64,000 nt of DNA. It comes from Tistlia consotensis USBA 355 (lineage in GTDB: Bacteria; Pseudomonadota; Alphaproteobacteria; Kiloniellales; DSM-21159). Every line of letters begins with the position of its first letter. Position 1 is the first letter of the stretch. Location: the NCBI RefSeq assembly GCF_900177295.1, contig NZ_FWZX01000010.1, positions 106,834 through 170,833 on the forward strand, written 5' to 3'. A program made the translations under genes and the position numbers. The notes beneath the pieces are model-generated. The model had not been told where the DNA came from, did not search any database, and worked only from the letters and a program-made list of their open reading frames with translations. Below, piece after piece: positions 16,659 through 24,321 of this stretch.

Positions 16659-19054
16659 GGCTCCCTCCCTGGCTGCGTCTGCCGCGACTGGGCCTGCCGC
16701 GACTGGGCCTGCCGCGACTGGGCCTGCCGCGTCGCCAGCGCGACGACAGCCTGGCCGAGCGCCAGGCCGCCGTCGTTGGCCGGCACCCTCTCGTGACTCA
16801 GCACGGAGAAGCCCCGCGCTTCCAGCCCCTCGTGGACCAGGGCCAGGAGCGTGCGGTTCTGGAAGCAGCCGCCGCTCAGTGCAACCGTCGGATAGGACCG
16901 CTCGGCGCCCGAGAGGCGCTCGGCCATCGCCACGATGCCCTTCGCCAGGCCGCGGTGGAAGCGGGCCGCGATCACCCCGACCGGAGTCTCCAGGTGCAGG
17001 TCGCCGAGCAGCGCGCGCCAGGCGGCGAGCGGCTCCAGGTAGGGCAGGCCTCGGCCGCCGAGCAGCGGGATCGAGAAGGGATAGGCCAGCTCGTCCGGCT
17101 CTCCGAGCGCCGCCGGATCGACCGCCGCCTCCAGGCGCATCGCCGCCTCGCCCTCGTAGGCCTGCTCGTCCCAGGCCAGGCCGCAGAGCGCCGCAGCAGC
17201 GTCGAACAGCCGGCCGCAGGACGAGGAGAGCGGCGAATTCAGTCCCTTGGCGATCATCGCGTCGAGGGTCGCGCGCGGCAGCGCTTCGAGCCGCTCGAAC
17301 AGCGCCAGATGGCCGAAGTTCATGGCCAGCTCGGCCCAGCCCAGTTCCGCCATCAGCTGGGCATAGGCGTTGCGCCAGGGCGCGCGGACCGCCGCGGACC
17401 CGCCCGGCAGGGCGACCGGCTTCAGGCAGCCGAGGCGCCGGGAGCTCCGGTAGTCGCAGGCCAGGAACTCACCGCCCCAGATCGTGCCGTCCTCGCCGAA
17501 TCCGAGCCCGTCGAGAGCGATGCCGAGCACCGGCCCGCTATCGAGCGGCAGGCCGTTCTCGGCCAGGCAGGCGGCGATGTGGGCATGGTGGTGCTGGACC
17601 TCGACCAGCGGCAGGCCGGCGCCGAGCGCCATCTCCCGGCCGCGCTTGCTCGAAAGGTAGTCGGGGTGGCGGTCGACCGCGACCAGCTCGGGCTCGTGCT
17701 CGTAGAGCCCTTGGTAGAGCGCCAGGTTGCGGGCCGCCTCCTCGGCGGTGGCGGCGTCCTCGAGGTCGCCCATGTGCTGGCTCAGGATCGCCTGGCCGTC
17801 CTTGACCAGGCAGAAGGCGTTCTTCAGCTCGCCGCCGAGGGCCAGCACCCGCAGGCCGCCGTCGAAGCCAGCCGGCAGCGCGATCGGCGCCGGCGCGTAG
17901 CCGCGCGCGCGGCGCAGCAGCCGCGGCCGGCCGAGATCGACGCGGAGCACGGAATCGTCGATGCGGTTGGCGATCTCGCGGTCGTGCATCAGGGCAAAGT
18001 CGGCGACCCCGGCCAGCTCCGCGCGCGCCGCCTCGTTGCGGGTGCACTGCGGCCGGCCCGAGACGTTGCCGCTGGTCATGACGACCGGCCGCGCCATGCG
18101 GCGCAGCAGCAGGTGGTGCAGCGGCGTGTAGGGCAGCATGAAGCCGAGCTGGCCGAGGCCGGGCGCAACCGCGTCCGGCAGGGCCTCGCCCTCCGCCTGC
18201 AGCAGGACGATCGGCGCCGCAGGGCTCTGCAGCGCCGCCGCCTCCGCCTCCGAGAGCGCGCAATAGCGCCGGATCGTCTCCAGGTCGCGGGCCATCAGCG
18301 CAAAGGGCTTGGCCCGCCGGCCCTTGCGCGCGCGCAGACGCTCGACCGCCGCCGCGTCGGCCGCGTCGCAGGCCAGGTGGAAGCCGCCGATGCCCTTGAT
18401 CGCGACGATATGGCCCTTGGTCAGCATGCCGCCGGCCGCATCGACCGCGTCGAGCAGGGAGAAGGCCTCGTGGCTGACCGCGCCGCCGCCCAGGTGCTCG
18501 ATCCAGGCGCGCGGCCCGCAGGCGTGGCAGGCGATCGGCTGGGCGTGGAAGCGCCGGTCGGCCGGGTCCTCGTACTCGGCCCGGCAGTCCGGGCAGAGCG
18601 CGAAGGCGCGCATCGTCGTGCGCTCGCGGTCGTAGGGTGCCGCCTCGACGATCGAGAAGCGCGGCCCGCAGTTGGTGCAGTTGGCGAAGGGGTAGCGGTA
18701 GCGCCGGACGAAGGGGTCGCGCACCTCGGCCAGGCAGTCGGGGCAGGTCGCCGCGTCCGGCGTCACCGAGGCGTGCATGGCGCCGCCGCCCGACAGGGCG
18801 ATTCGGAAGCCCTCGGGCGCCGGCCCGTCGAGCGGCGCCGTCTCGATCCGCTCGATGCGCGCCAGCGCCGGCGCTTCCGCGCGCAGCCGCTCCGTAAAGC
18901 GCTCCAGGGCCGTGCCCCAGAGCCGGATCTCGACGCCCTCGCCGCTGTTGCGCACCTCGCCGCTGAGGCCCAGCTCGGTGGCGATGCGCCAGACCGTGGG
19001 GCGGAAGCCGACGCCCTGGACCTGGCCGCGCACCGTGATGCTCTCTCCCCTCAT
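16649..19054 (-). CDS. hypF: Carbamoyltransferase HypF
   Basis: Converts carbamoyl phosphate to carbamoyl-AMP and transfers the carbamoyl group to the C-terminal Cys of HypE; 801 residues. Domains in order: acylphosphatase (residues 1-90, GQVQGVGFRPTVWR), two zinc fingers (CPDCLAEV...NCTNCGPRFS; CPDCRAEYED...CHACGPRAW), a YrdC-like nucleotide domain (~200-380), and the Kae1-like domain with VEVQHHHAHIAAC. The extreme C-terminus ends in three QAQSR repeats plus QTQPGREPCA, beyond the normal family end. ATGA overlap with the NHL-repeat gene upstream. Confidence 0.97.
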   Translation of the reverse strand: MRGESITVRGQVQGVGFRPTVWRIATELGLSGEVRNSGEGVEIRLWGTALERFTERLRAEAPALARIERIETAPLDGPAPEGFRIALSGGGAMHASVTPDAATCPDCLAEVRDPFVRRYRYPFANCTNCGPRFSIVEAAPYDRERTTMRAFALCPDCRAEYEDPADRRFHAQPIACHACGPRAWIEHLGGGAVSHEAFSLLDAVDAAGGMLTKGHIVAIKGIGGFHLACDAADAAAVERLRARKGRRAKPFALMARDLETIRRYCALSEAEAAALQSPAAPIVLLQAEGEALPDAVAPGLGQLGFMLPYTPLHHLLLRRMARPVVMTSGNVSGRPQCTRNEAARAELAGVADFALMHDREIANRIDDSVLRVDLGRPRLLRRARGYAPAPIALPAGFDGGLRVLALGGELKNAFCLVKDGQAILSQHMGDLEDAATAEEAARNLALYQGLYEHEPELVAVDRHPDYLSSKRGREMALGAGLPLVEVQHHHAHIAACLAENGLPLDSGPVLGIALDGLGFGEDGTIWGGEFLACDYRSSRRLGCLKPVALPGGSAAVRAPWRNAYAQLMAELGWAELAMNFGHLALFERLEALPRATLDAMIAKGLNSPLSSSCGRLFDAAAALCGLAWDEQAYEGEAAMRLEAAVDPAALGEPDELAYPFSIPLLGGRGLPYLEPLAAWRALLGDLHLETPVGVIAARFHRGLAKGIVAMAERLSGAERSYPTVALSGGCFQNRTLLALVHEGLEARGFSVLSHERVPANDGGLALGQAVVALATRQAQSRQAQSRQAQSRQTQPGREPCA
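16682..16726 (-). repeat. 15-bp tandem repeat encoding the QAQSR tail of HypF
   Basis: Three perfect copies of a 15-base unit (plus strand CTGCCGCGACTGGGC) encode QAQSR-QAQSR-QAQSR; a fourth diverged copy gives QTQPG. It is a coding mini-repeat rather than a CRISPR or regulatory array. Confidence 0.85.
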
Positions 19055-20238
19055 GGCGCCAGGTCCCAGAGCAGGACGCGGTTGTTGCCGCTGTCGGCGA
19101 CGGCGAGCAGGCCATCCCGCGCCGACAGGCCGTAGGGCCAGCAGAGCGTGTCGCGGCCGGCCGGCCGCCAGGCGTTGTCGCCCTTCGAGGCGAAGTCGAC
19201 CTGGCCGCTCAGCCGGTCGGCCGGAGCGTCCGGAGCGTCCGGGGCAGCCTCGCTCCAGCCGAGGAGACGCGAGTTGGCGGTGTCGGCGACGATCAGTCGT
19301 CCCTCCGAGACGGCCACAGCATAGGGCATGTTGAGCGCTGCGGCACAGGGGTAGTAGGCGCCCCGATTGTGGTCGCAGCCGGTCGCGTCGGCCTGCCCCA
19401 GCACCAGGTCGCAGGGCGCGCCGTCCCGCGTCGGCAGCCCGTCCCACAGCATGATCCGGTTGTTGCCGGCATCCGAGACCGCGAGCCGCCCCCGCCACCA
19501 GGCGAGACCGTGCGGCCAGCGCATGCCGACGGGCCCGACCGGGCCGCCGGCGTTCTCGTCCCGCGTCTCGAAGCCGGTCTGGCCGAGCACCAGGTCGGCG
19601 GGCTGGCCGTTGCGCGCCGGCCGGTCCCAGACCAGGACGCGGCGGTTGCCGCTGTCGGCGACCACCAGCTTGCCGTCGATCTCGGCGACGCCGTAGGGCC
19701 AGTGCAGGCTCGCCGCCGTCGGCCGGTCGGCGCCGCGGTTGGCCAGCATCGCGCCGGCGTCGTCCTGGCCCAGGACCAGGTCCGCCGGCCGGTTCGGCTC
19801 GGCCGGCGTCCGATGCCACAGCAGCACCCGGTGGTTCCAGGCGTCGGCGACCGCCAGCCCCTGGCCCCAGGCACAGACACCGGTCGGCACGTTGAGGGTC
19901 GCGAGGCCCACCGGGCCCTTGGCGTTGCGCCCCTCGCGCCCGAAGTCGGGCTGGCCGACCAGCAGGTCGGCCGGCGCGTCGTCCTTCATCGGCAGGCGGC
20001 GCCAGCCGAGCAGGCGGTGATGGCCGCTGTCGGCGACCCAGAGGGAGCCCTCGGGGTGCAGGCAGAGGCCGCGCGGCCCGAACAGCGAGCGGCGCGACGG
20101 GGCGAGCGGCGCGGCCAAGGCGTCCTCGCTCCAGCCGAGCACGACGCGCGGCCCGGCCGGGTCGGCCAGGGGCGCTCCCCCGGTCGCGGTCCCCGGCGCC
20201 TTCAGCGGCTGGAAGGAAGGGGCGAGCGCGACGCGCAT
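19051..20238 (-). CDS. NHL-repeat beta-propeller protein of the hydrogenase operon
   Basis: A 395-residue six-bladed propeller. Six NHL units are visible (ADSGHHRLLGW, ADAWNHRVLLW, ADSGNRRVLVW, SDAGNNRIMLW, ADTANSRLLGW, ADSGNNRVLLW), alternating with LVLGQ-type segments. There is no signal peptide, so it is probably cytosolic like the hydrogenase. NHL genes occur in group 2a hydrogenase loci of mycobacteria and Nitrospira (recall), where their role is unproven; assembly scaffold or electron-transfer partner organisation are candidate roles. Tight junctions: 3 bases after the NifU-Rieske gene, ATGA with hypF. Confidence 0.9.
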   Translation of the reverse strand: MRVALAPSFQPLKAPGTATGGAPLADPAGPRVVLGWSEDALAAPLAPSRRSLFGPRGLCLHPEGSLWVADSGHHRLLGWRRLPMKDDAPADLLVGQPDFGREGRNAKGPVGLATLNVPTGVCAWGQGLAVADAWNHRVLLWHRTPAEPNRPADLVLGQDDAGAMLANRGADRPTAASLHWPYGVAEIDGKLVVADSGNRRVLVWDRPARNGQPADLVLGQTGFETRDENAGGPVGPVGMRWPHGLAWWRGRLAVSDAGNNRIMLWDGLPTRDGAPCDLVLGQADATGCDHNRGAYYPCAAALNMPYAVAVSEGRLIVADTANSRLLGWSEAAPDAPDAPADRLSGQVDFASKGDNAWRPAGRDTLCWPYGLSARDGLLAVADSGNNRVLLWDLAP

Positions 20239-20241
20239 CTC

Positions 20242-21123
20242 TCACTCCGTCAACCGGACGTCGATGCGGTCGCCGACGACGCGCACGGCATGCGGCTGCA
20301 GCTGCACCTCCGGTGCCGTCAGGCACTCGCCGCTTTCCAGCGAGTAGCGGAAGCCGTGATGGGCGCAGGTGATCAGGCCGGCCTCGATCTCGCCGTCGTC
20401 GAGCGGCAGGCCCAGGTGGGCGCAGGCGTTCTCGAAGCAGGTGACCCGCTCGCCGAAGCGCGACAGCAGGAGCGAGCGGCCCTCGAGCTCGACCGCGCGG
20501 GTCGCGCCGTCGGGCAGCTCGGCGAGGCGGACGGCGAGGCGCCAGCCGTCGCTGAGGCCGGCCGCGAAGGGCGAGGTGAAATGGACACTGTCCGAGGTGC
20601 CGCCGCCCAGGCTCTTGACCTGCCGGACCTCGACGATCTCCGGCACGCCCTCCCGGATCGCCTTGGTCACCCCGGCATGGAAGGTCAGCATTGAGGCCGG
20701 GCAGCCGTCGCAGGCTCCGAGGAAGCGGACCTCGGCCAGCGGCGGCTCGACCGAGACCAGTTCGACGTCGCCGCCGTGGCCCGCCAGTGTCGGCCGGATG
20801 CCGTCCAGCGCCGCCTCGACCCGCTCGAAGACCGAGGGCTTCAGGATGCCGTGGCGGCGCAGCACGGCGTAGACGACCTCGTCGGCCGCCGCCTCGCGCA
20901 GCACAGCGGCGCTGCCGGGCAGGTCCTTGAGAGCCCGGATCAGCCGCCGGAAAGCCTCGGCGTTGAGCGCGTCGACGGCTCGCACGCGGGCCTCGGCGGC
21001 CCGGCGCTGCGCCTCCGGCCAGTCGTCGCCCAGCGCCTCCAGGGCCGCGACGTCGCGCAGCAGCGCGTCGAGGCCCCGCTCCTCGGTCTGCGCTGACGCG
21101 ACGCTCTCGGCAGGCCGGGCCAT
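20242..21123 (-). CDS. NifU-domain/Rieske [2Fe-2S] fusion protein (HucE-like electron-transfer candidate)
   Basis: A 293-residue protein. After a helical N-terminal region (1-95) there is a NifU C-terminal-type domain (~100-165; HGGDVELVSVEPP and CDGC at 138-141). A Rieske domain follows (~190-285) with both ligand pairs, C234-A-H236 and C253-A-H255, the latter in ITCAHHGFRY. It is likely a soluble electron carrier from the hydrogenase towards the quinone pool. The mycobacterial group 2a locus encodes a comparable putative relay protein, HucE (recall, not checked). ATG at 21123 is used; a GTG at 21132 overlapping the upstream stop (GTGA) is an equal alternative. Confidence 0.88.
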   Translation of the reverse strand: MARPAESVASAQTEERGLDALLRDVAALEALGDDWPEAQRRAAEARVRAVDALNAEAFRRLIRALKDLPGSAAVLREAAADEVVYAVLRRHGILKPSVFERVEAALDGIRPTLAGHGGDVELVSVEPPLAEVRFLGACDGCPASMLTFHAGVTKAIREGVPEIVEVRQVKSLGGGTSDSVHFTSPFAAGLSDGWRLAVRLAELPDGATRAVELEGRSLLLSRFGERVTCFENACAHLGLPLDDGEIEAGLITCAHHGFRYSLESGECLTAPEVQLQPHAVRVVGDRIDVRLTE

Positions 21124-21128
21124 CGCGG

Positions 21129-21350
21129 TCACGCGTACTTCAGGTCTTTGAACAGGAACGGCTGCAGGAAGCCGCTGACCGCGCCGCCCGCGGCGGCGGC
21201 GGCCCAGAACGGCGCGACCTGGCCAACGACGATCACGACCAGGGCGCCGGCCGCCGCGCCGAGGACGAGCTGGCGCATGACCTTGGCGTTGTCGCGGAAC
21301 AGCCTGCCGGTGAAGAACAGCCGCGCCGAATCGAGAGCCGTGCTCAGCAT
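21129..21350 (-). CDS. Small hydrophobic protein of the hydrogenase operon (73 aa)
   Basis: I do not recognise a named family. The 73-residue product has an amphipathic, basic N-terminus (LDSARLFFTGRLFRDNAKVM) followed by a hydrophobic region (residues ~27-62, QLVLGAAAGALVVIVVGQVA then FWAAAAAGGAVSGFL) that could form one or two membrane helices. It ends in a short charged tail (FKDLKYA). TGATG overlap with the other small membrane gene and GTGA with the NifU-Rieske gene show it is part of the operon. Anchoring the soluble hydrogenase or its electron carrier at the membrane is a reasonable inference. Confidence 0.7.
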   Translation of the reverse strand: MLSTALDSARLFFTGRLFRDNAKVMRQLVLGAAAGALVVIVVGQVAPFWAAAAAGGAVSGFLQPFLFKDLKYA

Positions 21351-21556
21351 CAGCCTGCCCCCCGCAGCAGCAGAAGGACGACGAGACCGACGGCGACCCC
21401 GGCCGTGCCGCTGAGGAAGCCGTAGAGCCCGCCCATATAGGCCGCGAGCTCGCCGCCCAGGGCCGATGCGCCGATGCGCAGGCCGGAGAGCGCTCCCGCG
21501 GCGATCGCCGCCGCGATGCCGACGACCAGGCCGATGATGAAGACCGCAACTGCCAT
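21350..21556 (-). CDS. Small hydrophobic protein of the hydrogenase operon (68 aa)
   Basis: Unrecognised 68-residue membrane protein with two clear hydrophobic, Gly/Ala-rich helices: residues ~3-24 (VAVFIIGLVVGIAAAIAAG) and ~48-66 (GTAGVAVGLVVLLLLRG). Gly-rich packing surfaces (GGELAAYMGGLYGFLSG) suggest oligomerisation. ATG at 21556 is preceded by AAGAGGTAGGAC. It is translationally coupled to the following small membrane gene (TGATG). Together they may form the membrane attachment or quinone-access element this locus otherwise lacks, since no cytochrome b subunit gene is present. Confidence 0.72.
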   Translation of the reverse strand: MAVAVFIIGLVVGIAAAIAAGALSGLRIGASALGGELAAYMGGLYGFLSGTAGVAVGLVVLLLLRGAG

Positions 21557-21606
21557 GTCCTACCTCTTGCTTGCGCCGGCCGACCGCCGGCCCGGGGGAT
21601 AGGGAA

Positions 21607-22605
21607 TCACGCCGCGCCGTTGGCCTGCCGTGCCGGCGGCACCGCTTCGGCCGTCAGCTCGTCGACCGCCGCCGCGACGGCGGCCGCCTTGTCCGGCTCG
21701 CCGAACCGCTCGAAGATCGCCAAAGCCTCGCGATAGAGCGCGAGCGCCGCGGCGACGTTGAGCGGATTGCCGGCCTCCGGCCGGGCCGGGTCGTCGGGCA
21801 GGTTGGCCAGGCAGTTGGCCTTGTTGGCGATGGTATTGGCGTATTCGCCGGGCGCGCCGCGCGGCGTCCTGACCTTCAGCGCCTCGTCGTAGGCCTCCAG
21901 CGCGCGCAGGCCGTTCTCGACCCGGTGGCTCGACGAGACGTACTGCAGCGCGTTGCCGAGATTGTTCTGCAGCATCGCGTACTCGGAGGGATGGTCGACC
22001 AGGGTGACGACCTTCAGCCCCTCCTCGAAGGCCTGCACCGCCAGCGCCTCGCGCATCTTCGAGCGCTCGTCGGTGAAGGGGATCGAGAGGAAGGCGGTTG
22101 CGAGGTTGTTCTGCAGGATCGCGAACTCCTTCGGGTGCCGCTTCCTGTCGAAGGTGCGCAGGGCCCGCTGATAGGCACCGATGGCGTCCTGCATCCGGGC
22201 CCGGCCGAGGCCGGCCAGGCTCTGCAGCGCGAGGCCGAGGTTCATCTCCGCCTCGGCGATCTCCTCGTCCAGCCCCTCGCCGGCCAGGACACCGAGCGCC
22301 GCCTGGAAGGCGTCGCGGGCCTGCTCGATCGGCTCCGGGCCCTCGGCGGGCGTCGCCAGCAGGGCCGTACCCAGGCGGGCGCGGATGCGGGCCGCCAGCA
22401 GCGGCAGGTCGTCCGGGCAGATCTCGAGGGCCTTGCCATAGAGCTCGACGGCGGCTTCGAGATCCTCGACCGCCCGCGGCTTCTGCTGCAGCCCCATGGC
22501 GATCTCCATCAGCATCTCGGCCTTCTCGGCCGCCGACGCCTCGGCCTCCTCGACGGCGCGCAGGGCGGCCCTGACCTGATCCCCGGTTCGGCTGCGTGCG
22601 GCCAT
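21607..22605 (-). CDS. TPR-type helical-repeat protein of the hydrogenase operon
   Basis: A 332-residue, all-helical protein with tetratricopeptide-like repeats: YGKALEICPDDLPLLAARIR, AFQAALGVLAGEGLDEEIAE, AYQRALRTFDRKRHPKEFA, and a twice-used EYAMLQNNLGNALQY/EFAILQNNLATAFLS motif. No signal peptide. TPR genes accompany group 2a hydrogenases in other genomes (recall), but their partner is not established; a scaffold for maturation or a large oligomeric assembly is plausible. A ~107-base AT-richer gap precedes it, the only sizeable gap in the downstream part of the operon. Confidence 0.85.
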   Translation of the reverse strand: MAARSRTGDQVRAALRAVEEAEASAAEKAEMLMEIAMGLQQKPRAVEDLEAAVELYGKALEICPDDLPLLAARIRARLGTALLATPAEGPEPIEQARDAFQAALGVLAGEGLDEEIAEAEMNLGLALQSLAGLGRARMQDAIGAYQRALRTFDRKRHPKEFAILQNNLATAFLSIPFTDERSKMREALAVQAFEEGLKVVTLVDHPSEYAMLQNNLGNALQYVSSSHRVENGLRALEAYDEALKVRTPRGAPGEYANTIANKANCLANLPDDPARPEAGNPLNVAAALALYREALAIFERFGEPDKAAAVAAAVDELTAEAVPPARQANGAA

Positions 22606-22712
22606 CTCCGCTGTCCTCCCCTCGCGGCGCCTTCTGGGGCGCTGCGTAAGATTGTTGTCAGAAAGTAAAGCCGAGTGGCAGAAAGCTGTCTATCTCTTTT
22701 TGCATTTGAAAA
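22606..22712 (-). promoter_or_regulatory. AT-rich gap with possible internal promoter upstream of the TPR gene
   Basis: This is the only markedly AT-rich stretch inside the downstream half of the operon. Its edge contains the imperfect palindrome GAAAAC-TAA-GTTTGC (22708-22722), which resembles in form, but not exactly in sequence, the GCAAAG-N3-CTTTGC activator boxes upstream of hupS. An internal promoter or RNA-processing site is possible; no clear -35/-10 or -24/-12 was found. Confidence 0.3.
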
Positions 22713-23030
22713 CTAAGTTTGCAATTTCTGGATCGGCAGCTCGACGACCAGCGCACCGGCCTCGCTGGACCAGCGCGCCTCGAGCCCCTGCGCCGCCCAG
22801 GCGCCCAGGCCCGCGGCAAGGAACAGATCGGGCGCGGCGGCGACGCGGTCGCCAGCGGCGTTGCGGATCTTCAGGAGGCAACCGCCCGCCGCCGCTTGGC
22901 GCACCGGCAGGACCTGCAGGGCGCCGCCGCGGATCAGCAGGACCACGGCGTCGACGCCGCGGAAGTAGGTCTCGGCGAGCGCCGCCGGCAGGTAGACGGC
23001 GCCGTCGCGCACCTCGACGCGTGCGGTCAC
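22713..23030 (-). CDS. Hypothetical protein of the hydrogenase operon (105 aa)
   Basis: I do not recognise this family. 105 residues, beta-rich, beginning VEVRDGAVYLPAALAETYFRGVDAV, followed by VLLIRGGALQVLPVRQ and LKIRNAAGDRVAAAPDLFLAAGLG. The opening has a loose resemblance to swapped-hairpin (AbrB/MraZ-like) folds, too weak to assign. GTG at 23030 overlaps the protease stop (GTGA), so it is translated with the protease. No cysteines except one in GGCLLK. A maturation accessory role is inferred from position only. Confidence 0.75.
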   Translation of the reverse strand: MTARVEVRDGAVYLPAALAETYFRGVDAVVLLIRGGALQVLPVRQAAAGGCLLKIRNAAGDRVAAAPDLFLAAGLGAWAAQGLEARWSSEAGALVVELPIQKLQT

Positions 23031-23512
23031 GCGACCGCCCCCGCACCGCCCGCTTCCGCCAGGCGGGCGATGCGCTCGGCCACGCTCTCGGCGGCGGCGG
23101 CCACGGCGGGGCTGAGCCCCAGCCCGAAGTCGAGCGAGGCCGCCTCGATCAGGAACACCCGGACCTGGGCCGGAAAGCCCTCGCCGTAGAGCTTACGCCC
23201 GGCATAGAGCGCGTGGTCCCAGCGGAAGTCGTGCAGGTTGAAGCTCTGCGGCGGCGGTGCCGCCAGAACCTCGCCCGGCACCTCGTAGACCGTTCCCGGC
23301 GCGCCTTCCGGCCGGCGCGCGTCGACGATGACCAGGCGCGCGGCGCCGCGCGCGCGGTAGATCACCGCCATGCCGTCGGTTCCGGCGTCGAACAGCGCGA
23401 CTCCGGCCGGCAGCGACCGCCGCTTCAGCAGCGAGACGACCTGCGGGCCGGCGCCGTCGTCGCGACGGTTGGGATTGCCGCAGCCGATGATCGCCAGGGC
23501 CGGCGCGCTCAT
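23027..23512 (-). CDS. Hydrogenase large-subunit maturation endopeptidase (HupD/HyaD family)
   Basis: Nickel-checking protease that removes the C-terminal tail of the large subunit after nickel insertion; 161 residues, typical length. Family motifs: IIGCGNPNRRDDGAG near the N-terminus (first metal-binding Asp/Glu position), LFDAGTDGMAVIY, VIVDARRPEGAPGTVYEV, and NLHDFRWDHAL with the His ligand. The ATG at 23512 overlaps the stop of the upstream Cys-motif gene (ATGA). A longer start at 23530 is less likely. Its substrate should be the hupL product, which carries a 16-residue extension. Confidence 0.94.
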   Translation of the reverse strand: MSAPALAIIGCGNPNRRDDGAGPQVVSLLKRRSLPAGVALFDAGTDGMAVIYRARGAARLVIVDARRPEGAPGTVYEVPGEVLAAPPPQSFNLHDFRWDHALYAGRKLYGEGFPAQVRVFLIEAASLDFGLGLSPAVAAAAESVAERIARLAEAGGAGAVA

Positions 23513-23850
23513 ATCCGCCAGAGCCGGCACGACCAGGTCGGCTCGACCGGGATCATCAGCTCCGGCAGCTCGCAGAAGCGCCGGTGCACCAGGTAGTACA
23601 TGCAGGTCTCGCAGGGCTGATCCAGATCGTCGGCCTCGATCGGATGGTCGGTGACGCCGGCGACGACCAGCTTGGCCACGAGGTCGTCCTGCGCCTCGCT
23701 GCGCAGGCGCCCGACGATCTCGTTGACCATCTCCGAGCTCCCGGCGCGCGGCCAGGCCTCGGTCTCCAGGCCGCCCTTCAGCTTCGCCGCGATCTCGGCG
23801 CGCAGGCGCTCGTCCCCTTCGCCGCCCGCGGCCGGCTCGGTCTCGGCCAT
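23509..23850 (-). CDS. CX2CX9CX14C small protein, paralogue B of the hydrogenase operon (113 aa)
   Basis: Unrecognised 113-residue soluble protein. The N-terminal two thirds are acidic/helical (EIAAKLKGGLETEAWPR, EIVGRLRSEAQDDLVAKLVV). The C-terminal 34 residues hold four cysteines spaced CX2CX9CX14C (CETCMYYLVHRRFCELPEL ... CRLWRI). The neighbouring upstream gene has the same C-terminal pattern, with 23 of 34 residues identical, so the two arose by duplication. Four-Cys spacing suits a zinc or iron-sulfur site. Position between hupL and the maturation protease suggests a hydrogenase-specific chaperone or electron carrier; this is inference. Confidence 0.8.
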   Translation of the reverse strand: MAETEPAAGGEGDERLRAEIAAKLKGGLETEAWPRAGSSEMVNEIVGRLRSEAQDDLVAKLVVAGVTDHPIEADDLDQPCETCMYYLVHRRFCELPELMIPVEPTWSCRLWRI

Positions 23851-23860
23851 CGCAGCCTCC

Positions 23861-24247
23861 TCAGATCCGCCACAGCCGGCACCACCAGTCCGGCTCGGCC
23901 GGCAGGCTGAGCTCGGGCAGATCGCACCAGCGCTTGTGGACCAGGAAGTACATGCACTCCTGACAGCGCATCTCCTCCTCGCCGTAGGGCTTCAGCAGCC
24001 AGCCGCTGATCACCAGCTTCTCGCGCAGCTGGTCGGCGCCCAGCGGGCGCAGCGTGTCGATGATCGCGGCGAACTCCCTGTCGGTCTCCGGGAAGGGCTC
24101 GACCATGGTCTTCAGCCCTTCCTTCAGCTGGTCCTCGATCATGCGCAGCAGCGTCGCGTGATCGGCCTCGGACGGCGCGACGCCATAGCGCGCGACGTAG
24201 GCCTCCCGCTCGGCGAGCGCCGGATCCTTGTTGAGAGCCCCGGGCAT
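23861..24247 (-). CDS. CX2CX9CX14C small protein, paralogue A of the hydrogenase operon (128 aa)
   Basis: Unrecognised 128-residue protein directly after hupL. Helical N-terminal part (PALAEREAYVARYGVAPSEA, LLRMIEDQLKEGLKTMVEPF) and the C-terminal four-Cys module CQECMYFLVHKRWCDLPEL ... WWCRLWRI, spacing CX2CX9CX14C identical to the next gene's. Start chosen at 24247 because GGGGGAGG precedes it by 5 bases; ATG at 24265 is possible. The Trp/Leu-rich ending CRLWRI is conserved in both copies. Metal or cluster binding is likely; function unknown. Confidence 0.8.
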   Translation of the reverse strand: MPGALNKDPALAEREAYVARYGVAPSEADHATLLRMIEDQLKEGLKTMVEPFPETDREFAAIIDTLRPLGADQLREKLVISGWLLKPYGEEEMRCQECMYFLVHKRWCDLPELSLPAEPDWWCRLWRI

Positions 24248-24321
24248 CGCGGCCTCCCCCGACATCGTTCTTCTTGTTTGCGGCGAGGCAGGGGGCCGAC
24301 GCCCCCTGCCGGCCGATTTCA

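Noticed and set aside
14501..16735. Short tandem repeats that could suggest a CRISPR array
   Set aside because: They are 15-base units without spacers and lie in frame at the ends of hypD and hypF.
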